64,000 nt of DNA from Nocardia brevicatena NBRC 12119 (GTDB lineage Bacteria > Actinomycetota > Actinomycetes > Mycobacteriales > Mycobacteriaceae), in contig NZ_BAFU01000059.1 of NCBI RefSeq assembly GCF_000308495.1, positions 62,001-126,000 of the forward strand, in the 5' to 3' direction. Below the pieces are notes generated by a model. It was not told the origin of the DNA, ran no database searches, and saw nothing but the letters and a program-made list of their open reading frames with translations. This document shows, piece after piece, positions 39,406-50,289 of this stretch (position 1 is the first letter of the stretch; each line of letters starts with the position of its first letter). Position numbers and translations under genes: made by a program.

Positions 39406-39939
39406 TCAGCGGCGCAACAGGAAGAAATACGGTTCGCTCAGGCCGCGCATATCCATGACGCCCAGCAGGCTGTTCTCGTCGAGCCGGCGGAAGTGGTCGA
39501 TGATCGGCAAATGGTCGTAGATCATGGCCGCGCTCACCACACCCCGGTACTCGATATCGCGCAATCGCGCCCCCGGTTTGCGGGCGCGCAGCGCGGGCGC
39601 CAGCTTCCGCAGATTCCTGCGGACCGGACGCAGCCGGCCGGCGGGAATCCTCCCGGCCGGCGCGAGCGGCACCCGTCGCGGATCCACCGGGAAAACCGTT
39701 CCGGTCTCATCGGTGAACAGCAACGGGTGCACCTCGTCCGGCGCGTCGAATTGTTTGCCGTACCACCCGGATTCGGTCAGCAGACCGTCCATCGGATGCC
39801 CGGTGGGCAGTTCCTCGCCGCGCCATCGCCCCGTGACCACCTCGTCCACCCGGGCGGCGGGCAGCCGATCGAAGATCTCCCACGCCTGCGCGGTGGTGCA
39901 TCCACTCTCGGGAAGCGTCACGCTCCCGTTCTCCGTCAT
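39406..39939 (-). CDS. GXWXG / DUF4334 domain protein
   Basis: About 177 residues. The N-terminal GXWXG domain has LPAARVDEVVTGRWRGEELPTGHPMDGLLTESGWYGKQF, with the GRWRG motif. The C-terminal DUF4334 domain ends in a conserved stretch: RDIEYRGVVSAAMIYDHLPIIDHFRRLDENSLLGVMDMRG. Homologues are common in Nocardia and mycobacteria; the biochemical role is unknown. The start is ATG at 39937-39939. It is convergent with the oxidoreductase and divergent from the serpin gene. Confidence 0.88.
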   Translation of the reverse strand: MTENGSVTLPESGCTTAQAWEIFDRLPAARVDEVVTGRWRGEELPTGHPMDGLLTESGWYGKQFDAPDEVHPLLFTDETGTVFPVDPRRVPLAPAGRIPAGRLRPVRRNLRKLAPALRARKPGARLRDIEYRGVVSAAMIYDHLPIIDHFRRLDENSLLGVMDMRGLSEPYFFLLRR

Positions 39940-39987
39940 CACCCGCACTCCTTCACGATCGGTTTCGGTCGCGCACTCCCTGACGCG

Positions 39988-40004
39988 TCTCCCGCCGCGG
40001 GAGA
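39988..40004. promoter_or_regulatory. Palindrome between the DUF4334 gene and the serpin gene
   Basis: TCTCCCGCCGCGGGAGA is a 17-bp odd-centred palindrome 49 bases upstream of the DUF4334 start. It can be an operator or a transcribed hairpin; nothing distinguishes these. Confidence 0.4.
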
Positions 40005-40218
40005 CGGACCGGGAACATTACAGAGAAAGTCTATCTGTCTCTCACAATGCGGTCGCCACGGCGATCGACGCCATACCGATCGCGAAACCCAGCGCGTCGG
40101 CGTACGCACGCCGGTCCGACCACCGTGGTATGAACCCGATTGCGCGACAGGTGTTGTCAGGTATCGGTACGGTCCTCGTTCCGAGACTCCGACACCACCC
40201 ACCGATTAGGGTGGGCGA

Positions 40219-41382
40219 ATGCGGTCCACACTCGATCCCGGAGTCGATACGGCCAACCGGCTCACCGGACGCTGGTGCGAACTCGCGGGAAAGCAGGATT
40301 TCGTCCTCTCGGGGGCGGGGCTGTGGCCCCTGCTCGGCCTACTCGGCGCGGCCGCTCGAGGACCGGCTCGCGTCGAACTCGAGGCAGCGATCGGAATGCC
40401 CGCCGACACGGCGCACTCCGCCGCCCTGCGACTCCTCGACACGATGAACAATGCGCACGACCTGTCGGGAGCACTCGGCGTCTGGGTGAACCGGTCACTT
40501 CCGCTGAACAGCGAATGGCTCGGCGCACTGCCCCGCGGCACCGTGGACCTGATCACCGACCAAGCGGCGCTGGACGCGTGGACCGACCGGCATACCCAGG
40601 GCCTGATCAGGCAATTCCCCTTACGGGTAGACCCTACGACCCTGCTCGTACTCGCTACGGCGCTGGCCGTCCGTACCGAGTGGGTCGAGAAGTTCCAGGA
40701 AACGGCGATGACTCCGGAGTCGGGTCCGTGGCGAGGACTGCACGGCCCCGGTCTGTCGCGCATCACCTCCCTCTACACCGACCACACAGTGGCGATTCTC
40801 GACGGGCCGGTGCCGGTCACCCGGGTCGTCGTGGACGGTACCGCCGACGTCGACGTCCACCTGCTTCAAGGACCGGGCACACCCGACCAAGTGCTGGTCA
40901 CCGGCCTGGAAGCGCTCGGCGGAACTATCGGGGCGCGTACCGACCTTCCGGCCGGTACGGTCGGGCCCGGGCTGACGGTGCATGAGGAGACAGCACCGAG
41001 ACCCCAGAATCTGCTTCGGCTCCGGGTACCACCGTTCGATATCCGCTCGACATACGACTTCTGCCGCCATTCGCGGTTGAGGGAGCTGTTCGGCCTGCGA
41101 ACGGCCATGAACACGGGCGACCATTTCCCGGGGATATCCCCGAAACCGCTGCGTATCGACGCCGGCGCCCAAGATGTAGTGGCTCGCTTCACCCGCGACG
41201 GTTTCGAGGCCGCCGCGATCACTGCTTTCGGCCTGATCGCCGGCGCCATGCCCGTGCGGCCGACGGAGAACCGGATCACGGTCTGCACGGTGACCTTCGA
41301 TCGTCCGTTCGGTTTCGCGGCCGTGCACCGACCCACCGGGCTCGTCCTGGTCGCCGGATGGGTTGCCACCCGACCCACCTGA
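40219..41382 (+). CDS. Serpin family protein (putative serine protease inhibitor)
   Basis: About 387 residues, the normal serpin length. Serpin landmarks: LSGAGLWPLLGLLGAAARG near the N-terminus, an internal LATALAVRTEWVEKF (the shutter-region strand), hinge-like DGFEAAAITAF at about residue 332, and the C-terminal signature FDRPFGFAAVHRPTGLVLVAGWV, matching FDHPFLFFI-H-PTG-ILFMG. The residues between hinge and signature (GLIAGAMPVRPTENRITV) would be the reactive-centre loop. No signal peptide is seen, so it would be cytoplasmic. Serpins are sporadic in bacteria; the partner protease is unknown. TAGGGT lies just before the ATG, suggesting a nearly leaderless message. Confidence 0.85.
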   Translation: MRSTLDPGVDTANRLTGRWCELAGKQDFVLSGAGLWPLLGLLGAAARGPARVELEAAIGMPADTAHSAALRLLDTMNNAHDLSGALGVWVNRSLPLNSEWLGALPRGTVDLITDQAALDAWTDRHTQGLIRQFPLRVDPTTLLVLATALAVRTEWVEKFQETAMTPESGPWRGLHGPGLSRITSLYTDHTVAILDGPVPVTRVVVDGTADVDVHLLQGPGTPDQVLVTGLEALGGTIGARTDLPAGTVGPGLTVHEETAPRPQNLLRLRVPPFDIRSTYDFCRHSRLRELFGLRTAMNTGDHFPGISPKPLRIDAGAQDVVARFTRDGFEAAAITAFGLIAGAMPVRPTENRITVCTVTFDRPFGFAAVHRPTGLVLVAGWVATRPT

Positions 41383-41418
41383 CCGCCCCGGCCGGACGAG
41401 GAGGGATCCGAACGGCGT

Positions 41419-41676
41419 TCAGCCGGTGATCTCCCACTCGTACACGGTCAGCTCCGAGGCACCGGTGGTGTGCACCGGGTCGGTGTACACGATCTCCTTC
41501 GCCTGCGCCAGGGAATCCGCGAGAACGATATAGGCGCCCCCGGTGCCGTCGGCGAAACGACCGCTTTCCTGGAGCATGTCCCGCTCACGCAGTTCGGCCA
41601 GGAACCGTTTGTGCGGTTCGATGACCGACGGGTCGAACCGTGGAGTGCGCATCACCAGGACCAGATATTTGCGCAC
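41419..41676 (-). CDS. YCII-domain protein
   Basis: About 85 residues, a YciI/ferredoxin-like small domain: RKYLVLVMRTPRFDPSVIEPHKRFLAELRERDMLQESGRFADGTGGAYIVLAD, with the conserved His and Asp pattern of the YCII family, then DPVHTTGASELTVYEWEIT. The enzymatic role is unproven. GTG at 41674-41676 (or GTG at 41680-41682, overlapping the nusB stop in a GTGA) starts it. It follows nusB in the same unit. Confidence 0.85.
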   Translation of the reverse strand: MRKYLVLVMRTPRFDPSVIEPHKRFLAELRERDMLQESGRFADGTGGAYIVLADSLAQAKEIVYTDPVHTTGASELTVYEWEITG

Positions 41677-41678
41677 CC

Positions 41679-42185
41679 TCACCGCTCCGGATCGGGACGG
41701 GTGCGGGTGGCCGCAGCGGCCGCGCGGACCTGCGGCGCCACCTGGACGACCTGTCCGAGCACACCGTTCACGAAGGCCGGCGAGTCGTCGGTCGACAGCT
41801 CCTTGGCCAGCTCCACCGCCTCGTCCACCGCGACCACGGGGGGAACGTCGTCGGCGTGCAGCAGCTCCCACACCGCCACCCGGAGAATGGCCCGGTCCAC
41901 GGCGGGCAGCCGGGACAGGGTCCAGTCCTGCAGGTACGACTCGATCGTGCCGTCGACCTGGTCCAGGTCCTCGGCGACACCGTCGACCAGGGTGCGGGTA
42001 TAGGCGGGTACCGGCGCCACGCCCTGGTCGCGAGCGGCGAGCTCGACCCGCTCATCGGCCAGGTCGGCCGGGTCGATATCGCGGGCCTCCGCCTCGAACA
42101 GCAGATCCACCGCCCGCCGGCGGGCCTTGTGCCGGGCGCCGAGTTTCTTGTAGCCGGACTTCTTGTCCGCGGGCCGGTCGGTCAC
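41679..42185 (-). CDS. nusB: Transcription antitermination factor NusB
   Basis: About 168 residues. With NusE (S10) it binds boxA RNA of rRNA operons. Features: [23 protein letters not shown] at the N-terminus, then the acidic [41 protein letters not shown] and [30 protein letters not shown] or GTG start at 42183-42185, two bases after the efp stop. Conserved pepQ-efp-nusB order. Confidence 0.96.
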   Translation of the reverse strand: MTDRPADKKSGYKKLGARHKARRRAVDLLFEAEARDIDPADLADERVELAARDQGVAPVPAYTRTLVDGVAEDLDQVDGTIESYLQDWTLSRLPAVDRAILRVAVWELLHADDVPPVVAVDEAVELAKELSTDDSPAFVNGVLGQVVQVAPQVRAAAAATRTRPDPER

Positions 42186-42187
42186 GG

Positions 42188-42751
42188 TCAGGAATTGACC
42201 CGGCCCAGGTAGCTGCCGTCGCGCGTATCGATGCGCAGCTTGTCGCCGGTGTTGATGAACAGGGGCACCTGGACCTCGGCGCCGGTTTCCACGGTGGCGG
42301 GCTTGGTGCCGCCGGTGGACCGATCGCCCTGGAGACCGGTTTCGGTATGGGTGACCTCGAGCTCGACGGCGACCGGCAGTTCGACATACAGCGGCTCGCC
42401 CTCATGGGTGGCGACCTGGACGTTCATGTTCTCCAGCAGGAATCGGGCACTGTCACCGATGGTGGCCTCGGAGATGGCGATCTGGTCGAAGGTCTCGCCG
42501 TCCATGAACACGTAGTCGGAGCCGTCGTGGTACAGGTACGTCATATCGCGGCGGTCGACGGTCGCGGTCTCCACCTTCACACCCGCGTTGAAGGTTTTGT
42601 CGACGGTCTTGCCGGACAGCACATTCTTCAGCTTCGTTCGCACGAAGGCGGGACCCTTGCCCGGCTTGACGTGCTGGAACTCGACGATCTGCTGGAGCTG
42701 ACCGTCGATCTTCAGCACGAGGCCGTTCTTGAAGTCGCTGGTGTCCGCCAC
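42188..42751 (-). CDS. efp: Elongation factor P
   Basis: About 187 residues, three-barrel EF-P. It relieves ribosome stalling at polyproline. The N-terminal KOW-like domain holds the loop [17 protein letters not shown], with the conserved Lys in PGKG at about residue 32-33 that is modified in some bacteria. No epmA or other modification gene is in this window. Later parts: [20 protein letters not shown] and [21 protein letters not shown]. The start is ATG at 42749-42751, with GGAGAC upstream. Confidence 0.97.
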   Translation of the reverse strand: MADTSDFKNGLVLKIDGQLQQIVEFQHVKPGKGPAFVRTKLKNVLSGKTVDKTFNAGVKVETATVDRRDMTYLYHDGSDYVFMDGETFDQIAISEATIGDSARFLLENMNVQVATHEGEPLYVELPVAVELEVTHTETGLQGDRSTGGTKPATVETGAEVQVPLFINTGDKLRIDTRDGSYLGRVNS

Positions 42752-42789
42752 TGTCTTCGGGTCTCCTCAATTCGCTTTCGCGACCGGCG

Positions 42790-43917
42790 TCACTCGACGA
42801 CGGTCAGGTCTTTGGCGGTGTGGGTGAGCAGCTCCGCGCCTTCGTCGCGCACCACGAGTGTGTCCTCGATCCGGACTCCTCCGCGGCCGGGAAAGTACAC
42901 ACCTGGCTCAACGGTCACCGCCACGCCAGACTGGAGTGTACCCGTGCCGGTTTTGGCTATTCCGGGCGCTTCATGGATGCGCAGGCCCACCCCGTGCCCG
43001 AGCCCGTGCACGAACAGCGAGCCGTGTCCGGCGGCGGCGATCACCTCCCGCGCGGCCGCGTCGACATCGGCGACGGGCACCCCCGGCCCCAGTGCCTCCC
43101 GTCCGGCCCGCTGAGCCTGGAAGACCAGTTCGTACACCTCGCGCTGCCAGTTCGCGGGCCGGCCGAGCACGAAGGTGCGGGTCATATCGGAGTGGTAGCC
43201 GCCGACCACCGCACCGAAGTCGATCTTGACGAAATCCCCGGTGGCCAGCACCGCCTCGGTGGGCCGGTGATGCGGTACCGCGGAATTCGCGCCGGCGGCG
43301 ACAATGGTTTTGAAGGCGACCGCCTCGGCACCGCGTTCGAACATCGCCCACTCCAGATCCCGGGCCACCTGGCGTTCGGTGCGTCCCGACCGTAGCGCAC
43401 CGTTGGTGAGCAGGGCCGCCAGCGCCTCGTCACCGACCGCGCAGGCCGCGCGCAGCCGGTTGATCTCGTAGTCGTCCTTCACCATGCGCAACTGTTCGAC
43501 AAGCCCCGGGGTGGCCACCAGCTCCAGCCCCGTGCCCAACTCTTCGAATCCACGGTGCTGGTCGACGGTGACGACATGGCTTTCGTAGCCGACCCGGCCG
43601 AACTGCCATTCACACGCCAGTTCCACCACTCGCCGTGTGCTGGCCCGGGCGATCTCGGCACACAGGTCCGGCACCTGTCGGCCGACCTGGGTGTGGTAGC
43701 GCCCATCGGTGGCGATGACCGTGCGGTCCTCGGCACCGGGGGTATCCCATGAGTGCACCAGCAGGGCGGCGTTCGATCCGGTGAATCCGGTCAGATATCT
43801 GATGTTCACCAGGTCGGTGACGAGGAGCCCGTCGATCTCGTTCTCGACCAGCAGGCTGCGCAACGCGCCCCGGCGCGCCGCGTAGTCGGGTGCGTGCCCC
43901 GCGGCTTCAGCAGACAT
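42790..43917 (-). CDS. pepQ: Xaa-Pro aminopeptidase / M24 metallopeptidase
   Basis: About 375 residues. An N-terminal creatinase-like domain (YAARRGALRSLLVENEIDGLLVTDLVNIRYLTGFTGSNAALLV) precedes the pita-bread M24 domain. Metal ligands: Asp in VKIDFGAVVGGYHSDMTRTF, His in FVHGLGHGVGLRIHEAPG, Glu in VTVEPGVYFPGRGGVRIEDT. It cleaves N-terminal X-Pro peptides. It is paired with efp and nusB in many actinobacteria. ATG at 43915-43917 (MSAEAAGHAPD). Confidence 0.95.
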   Translation of the reverse strand: MSAEAAGHAPDYAARRGALRSLLVENEIDGLLVTDLVNIRYLTGFTGSNAALLVHSWDTPGAEDRTVIATDGRYHTQVGRQVPDLCAEIARASTRRVVELACEWQFGRVGYESHVVTVDQHRGFEELGTGLELVATPGLVEQLRMVKDDYEINRLRAACAVGDEALAALLTNGALRSGRTERQVARDLEWAMFERGAEAVAFKTIVAAGANSAVPHHRPTEAVLATGDFVKIDFGAVVGGYHSDMTRTFVLGRPANWQREVYELVFQAQRAGREALGPGVPVADVDAAAREVIAAAGHGSLFVHGLGHGVGLRIHEAPGIAKTGTGTLQSGVAVTVEPGVYFPGRGGVRIEDTLVVRDEGAELLTHTAKDLTVVE

Positions 43918-44062
43918 GGGTCAAAAGTACCGCCGCCGGCGGTGATCTCTCGACCACAGGTCCGAATCGGATTCTGTTCACAATGCAGTTCGGGTGGGCG
44001 AGTTGTCCACATTTCTGCCTCTTCCGGCTCCACCGTCCCTCCGAGCCGGAATCGTGGACGGT

Positions 44063-44572
44063 ATGTCGGTCCTCGCTTTCTCGCTTCTCGTCCTGTGGTG
44101 CTGCGCGCTGAGTGTCAGCGATATACGCACGAGGCGCCTGCCGAATTCGCTCACCGGATGGGGTGCCGTCGCCGTTCTCGGCTATGCGTTCGCCGGCGGG
44201 CGGTTCGGCGCGGCGGCGGCCGGATCGGTTCTGCTGGCAGTCCCCTATCTCCTGGTGCATCTGTCGCGTCCCGCCGCCTTCGGCGCCGGCGATGTGAAGC
44301 TCGCGGTGGGGCTGGGCGCGGCGACCGGGATGGGTGGCGGATCGGTCTGGGTGTGGGCAGCGCTGGCGGCACCGCTGCTCACCGGTTTCGTCGGCGTGGG
44401 GGTACTGGCGGCCCGTTGGGCGGGCGACCGTCGACGAACCGGCGACCCGGGCACCCGCCGACCGGGCAGTATCCCGTCGTACCGGGCGCGACCCCCCGAC
44501 GATCCCGCTCCAACCCTGCCACACGGACCCTCGATGTGCGCGGCGACCGTTGTGGCCCTGCTGTTCCGGTGA
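44063..44572 (+). CDS. A24-family prepilin peptidase (peptidase-only form)
   Basis: About 169 residues. A short form lacking the N-terminal methyltransferase domain. Catalytic aspartates: SVSDIRTRRLPNSL near the N-terminus and FGAGDVKLAVGLG (GxGD). About five hydrophobic segments follow the pattern of the family. A polar C-terminal tail of about 40 residues includes RRRTGDPGTRRPGS. It probably cleaves leader peptides of Flp/Tad-type pilins, although no pilin gene is in this window. ATG at 44063. It is upstream of aroC, as I recall a homologue lying near aroE in mycobacteria. Confidence 0.85.
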   Translation: MSVLAFSLLVLWCCALSVSDIRTRRLPNSLTGWGAVAVLGYAFAGGRFGAAAAGSVLLAVPYLLVHLSRPAAFGAGDVKLAVGLGAATGMGGGSVWVWAALAAPLLTGFVGVGVLAARWAGDRRRTGDPGTRRPGSIPSYRARPPDDPAPTLPHGPSMCAATVVALLFR

Positions 44573-44656
44573 CCGCACGGCCACTCGGCCTCCGACCCGA
44601 TGGACACCGCCCACCGCGTGCCGACGCCGGCATGTCGACATGGGAAGATGGACAGC

Positions 44657-45882
44657 GTGCTGCGCTGGATAACTGCTGGAGAATCCCATGGGCCCGCTCT
44701 TGTCGCCATCCTGGAGGGGATGGTGGCCGGTGTCGAGGTGACGTCGGAGGAAATCTCCGCACAGTTGGCGCGGCGACGTCTCGGCTACGGGCGCGGCGCC
44801 CGGATGAAGTTCGAGGCCGACAAGGTGACGATGATCGGCGGCGTGCGGCACGGACGCACCATGGGCGGACCGGTGGCGATCGAGATCGCCAATTCGGAAT
44901 GGCCCAAGTGGATCACGGTCATGTCCGCCGATCCGGTGGATCCGGCCGAACTCGCCGAACTCGCCCGCAATGCCCCGCTCACCCGTCCGCGTCCCGGACA
45001 TGCCGACTACTCGGGCATGCTCAAGTACGGATTCGACGATGCCCGGCCGGTGCTGGAACGGGCCAGTGCCCGCGAGACCGCCGCCCGCGTCGCCGCGGGA
45101 ACGGTGGCGCGGGCGTTCCTGCGGCAGGCGCTCGGGGTGGAGGTCGTCTCGCATGTGATCTCGATCGGGACAGCGGCGAACGCCACCGGGGTGGTGCCCA
45201 CCGCCACCGACCTGGCAGCCATCGACCAGAGCCCGGTACGTGCCTTCGACGCCGAGGCCGAGGCGGCGATGATCGCCGAGATCGATGCGGCGAAAAAGGA
45301 CGGCGACACCCTCGGCGGCGTCGTCGAGGTGGTCGTGGAGGGGTTGCCGGTGGGACTGGGCTCGTTCACCAGCGGGGAGAACCGGCTCGATTCCCGGCTC
45401 GCCGCGGCGCTCATGGGTATCCAGGCGATCAAGGGCGTCGAGGTGGGCGACGGTTTCGAAACGGCGCGCCGGCGTGGCAGCCAGGCGCATGACGAGATGC
45501 GACCGGGCCCCGACGGAGTGTTGCGGTCCACCAACCGCGCGGGCGGCCTCGAGGGCGGGATGACCAACGGCGAGGCGCTGCGGGTGCGCGCGGCCATGAA
45601 ACCCATCTCCACCGTGCCACGTGCCCTGTCCACCGTCGATATGTCCTCCGGCGAGGAAGCGGTGGCGATCCACCAGCGTTCCGATGTGTGCGCGGTACCG
45701 GCCGCGGGGGTGGTCGCCGAATCGATGGTGGCCCTGGTGATCGCGCAGGCGGCGCTGGAGAAGCTCGGCGGCGATTCGCTGGCCGAGACCGTCGGCAATC
45801 TCACCGGCTATCTGGAGCGGACCGGGAACCGACCGCATCTGACCGCGCGCGATACCGCATCCGACGCTGCCGGCCCGTCACG

Positions 45883-45886
<4 letters not shown>
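44657..45886 (+). CDS. aroC: Chorismate synthase
   Basis: About 409 residues. It converts EPSP to chorismate with reduced FMN. Signatures: [65 protein letters not shown], and [32 protein letters not shown]. The start is GTG at 44657 (a family N-terminus of [12 protein letters not shown]); an upstream ATG at 44648 is also possible. ATGA overlap with aroK at 45883. Confidence 0.97.
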
Positions 45887-48182
<2,296 letters not shown>

Positions 48183-48257
48183 GCCGAAACCGATTGCGAC
48201 ATCGCGCCGGGCGGGCGATTCTGGGATGGACGACCTCCGATTCGTCCAGGAGTCCCC

Positions 48258-48605
48258 ATGTCTCTCATCGCCGCCCGGATCGTTGCCGTACCCGTGAGCG
48301 TCTGGCTGGTCGGCGCGCCGATATTCGATGCCGACTACCGGGCGGACAGTATCTTCGCAGCCCCGGACCTGGTTTTCTCCCTCGTGCTTCTCGTCGGCGC
48401 GGCACTCCCCACCGCGACCTCGGTTCCAGTGCTGATCACCGGCTTTCTGTTCGGCTCAGGTGTCGTCACGATCGCGGCCCTGGAACGCCTCGACCACAAT
48501 GAAACCCCGCAGGCCATTCTGGACTTCGTGGTTGCCGCGGTGTACCTGGTCACTGCCGTCACGCTGATCCATCGGCGTTCCGAGACCGTTCCCACCGCCG
48601 GCTGA
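48258..48605 (+). CDS. Small membrane protein, unknown function
   Basis: About 115 residues, with CAGGAG six bases before the ATG. Four hydrophobic segments can be drawn: an N-terminal helix (AARIVAVPVSVWLVGAPIF), a central pair (LVFSLVLLVGAALPTATSVPVLITGFLFGSGVVTIAAL) and a C-terminal helix (ILDFVVAAVYLVTAVTLI). No family is recognised. It follows aroB by 75 bases on the same strand and may be cotranscribed. Confidence 0.72.
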   Translation: MSLIAARIVAVPVSVWLVGAPIFDADYRADSIFAAPDLVFSLVLLVGAALPTATSVPVLITGFLFGSGVVTIAALERLDHNETPQAILDFVVAAVYLVTAVTLIHRRSETVPTAG

Positions 48606-48863
48606 TACCGGCGCCGCCCGGCCCGAGCCCTCGGCCGGATGCGCGCGACGATTTGTCCCCATGGCGATGTCCTCGGGTCGAGTACGCCAAATCACCTGGC
48701 AGACCATGCGTATCGGCACTTTCACGGCCGGGTGGCGTCCGCCGCGGGGTGCCGGCGTGGACGCGCCCGAACCCGGACAGAACGACTGTCAGCGAGGTCG
48801 AGGCCGGCCCCCATGGTGCCGCTCCCCGCGGTCGCCACGAAATTCGTCCGACGCGAACATCCG

Positions 48864-49337
48864 TCAGGCGGCGGAGCCCGCCGGCTGCCCCGGTGCACCG
48901 AGCGCCGCCCCGCCGTCCTTCCGATCGACCCGTCGGCGTCCTACGGCGACACCGATCAGGGCGGGGATGAAGATCAGCAGCACGATGAACGCGGCCGCGG
49001 CGGTCGCCTCGAACAACAGACCACTGTCGCCGAGGTCGAAGGCGGGGACGAAGTCCAACACCCAGGCCAGCAGGCCGCTGCCGAGGCCACCGGCGACGGC
49101 CGCCTGCAACCACAGGATGGTCAGGTCCGAGCCGTGTTCCGGATCGGGGTTGATACGGCGGTCCCGACGGCCGTCCAGCACACCCCACGCGAGCGCCGAG
49201 CCGATCAGCACGACGAGGCACAGCAGTCGAAACCACACACCGTACGTCGGCCAGTACTCCATCGCGAAACCGAGCACCGTCCGCAGTGCCACGGTCAGCG
49301 CACCGAGCGCCATGGCCCGCATCACCCACGCAGTCAT
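48864..49337 (-). CDS. B-4DMT family membrane protein
   Basis: About 157 residues. The hydrophobic four-helix layout matches the short B-4DMT family: AWVMRAMALGALTVALRTVLGFAMEYWPTYGVWFRLLCLVVLIGSALAWGVLDGRRD is the characteristic N-terminal part, followed by two more helix pairs. It is a predicted transporter-like membrane protein of unknown substrate. ATG at 49335-49337. Immediately downstream of aroE in the minus-strand direction, and convergent with the small membrane protein. Confidence 0.82.
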   Translation of the reverse strand: MTAWVMRAMALGALTVALRTVLGFAMEYWPTYGVWFRLLCLVVLIGSALAWGVLDGRRDRRINPDPEHGSDLTILWLQAAVAGGLGSGLLAWVLDFVPAFDLGDSGLLFEATAAAAFIVLLIFIPALIGVAVGRRRVDRKDGGAALGAPGQPAGSAA

Positions 49338-49422
49338 GCCGAACACCATAACCCGGGCCCGAGCACCATAACTAGAACCCGTTACAGAAATATCCGGTAG
49401 TGCGGCTCGCCGGCCGCTGCCG

Positions 49423-50289
49423 CTACGACAGCGCCGCGAGCGCGGCGGCCATGGCCGCACGCGGGGCCGGCCGCCCGGTGAACTGCTCCACCTGCCCGTA
49501 CGCCTGATTCAGCAGCATGTCCAGGCCACCGAGTACGGTATGCCCGGCCGCGCCGACGGCATCGGCCAGCGGTGTCGGCCACGGGCTGTAGATGGCGTCG
49601 AGAACCACCGGGGCCGACGCGACCGCCGACGCGACCGCCGCGGCGGCCGACGCGGGAACAGTGCTGACCACGGCGCCGGCCCGCGCACACACCTCGGCGA
49701 GGATCACCGGGTCGAATCCGATGACCGTCGCACTCATACCGAGCCGTGCGGCGAGCTCCACCGCCGGTCGGGCGCGTCCGGCATCGCGGGCGACAACGGT
49801 GACCGCACGGGCTCCCAGTTCGGACAGGGCCAGCAGCGCGGGCCGCGCGGTCCCACCGGCTCCCAGCACCACGCCCGCGTCGATCCCGGCGACACCGCCG
49901 CCGCGCAGGGCGCCCAGAACCCCGTCCACATCGGTGCAGTCGGCCCGCCACCCATCGTCGACACGAACCAGGGTATTGGCCGATCCCACCAGAACCGCGC
50001 GTTCCGTGCGATCGCTCGCATAGGCGAGAGCCGCTTCCTTGCCGGGCATGGTGACCGAGAGTCCCACCCACTCCGGGCCCAGACCGTCGACCAGTCCGGG
50101 CAACCGCTCGGCGCTGCACTCGATACGTTCGTAGGCCCAGTCCAGCCCGAGCGCGCGATAGGCGGCCAAATGCAGCTGCGGTGAGCGGGAATGCGCGATC
50201 GGGCTGCCCAGCACCGCCGCCCGCCGCGTCACGCCGGTCGGTTCGTCCGTCACGGTGTGTTCGGTGGATACGGTCCGGTCAGCGGCCAC
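49423..50289 (-). CDS. aroE: Shikimate dehydrogenase
   Basis: About 280-288 residues. It reduces 3-dehydroshikimate with NADPH. Motifs: LGSPIAHSRSPQLHLAAYRALG (substrate SxS), GLSVTMPGKEAAL (catalytic Lys), SANTLVR, TDVDGVLGAL and the nucleotide motif VLGAGGTARPALLAL. The start is uncertain among GTG at 50287-50289 (overlapping the end of mltG), GTG at 50269-50271 and GTG at 50251-50253; the last gives MTDEPTGVTRRAAVLG, close to family N-termini. It follows mltG on the same strand. Confidence 0.94.
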   Translation of the reverse strand: MAADRTVSTEHTVTDEPTGVTRRAAVLGSPIAHSRSPQLHLAAYRALGLDWAYERIECSAERLPGLVDGLGPEWVGLSVTMPGKEAALAYASDRTERAVLVGSANTLVRVDDGWRADCTDVDGVLGALRGGGVAGIDAGVVLGAGGTARPALLALSELGARAVTVVARDAGRARPAVELAARLGMSATVIGFDPVILAEVCARAGAVVSTVPASAAAAVASAVASAPVVLDAIYSPWPTPLADAVGAAGHTVLGGLDMLLNQAYGQVEQFTGRPAPRAAMAAALAALS

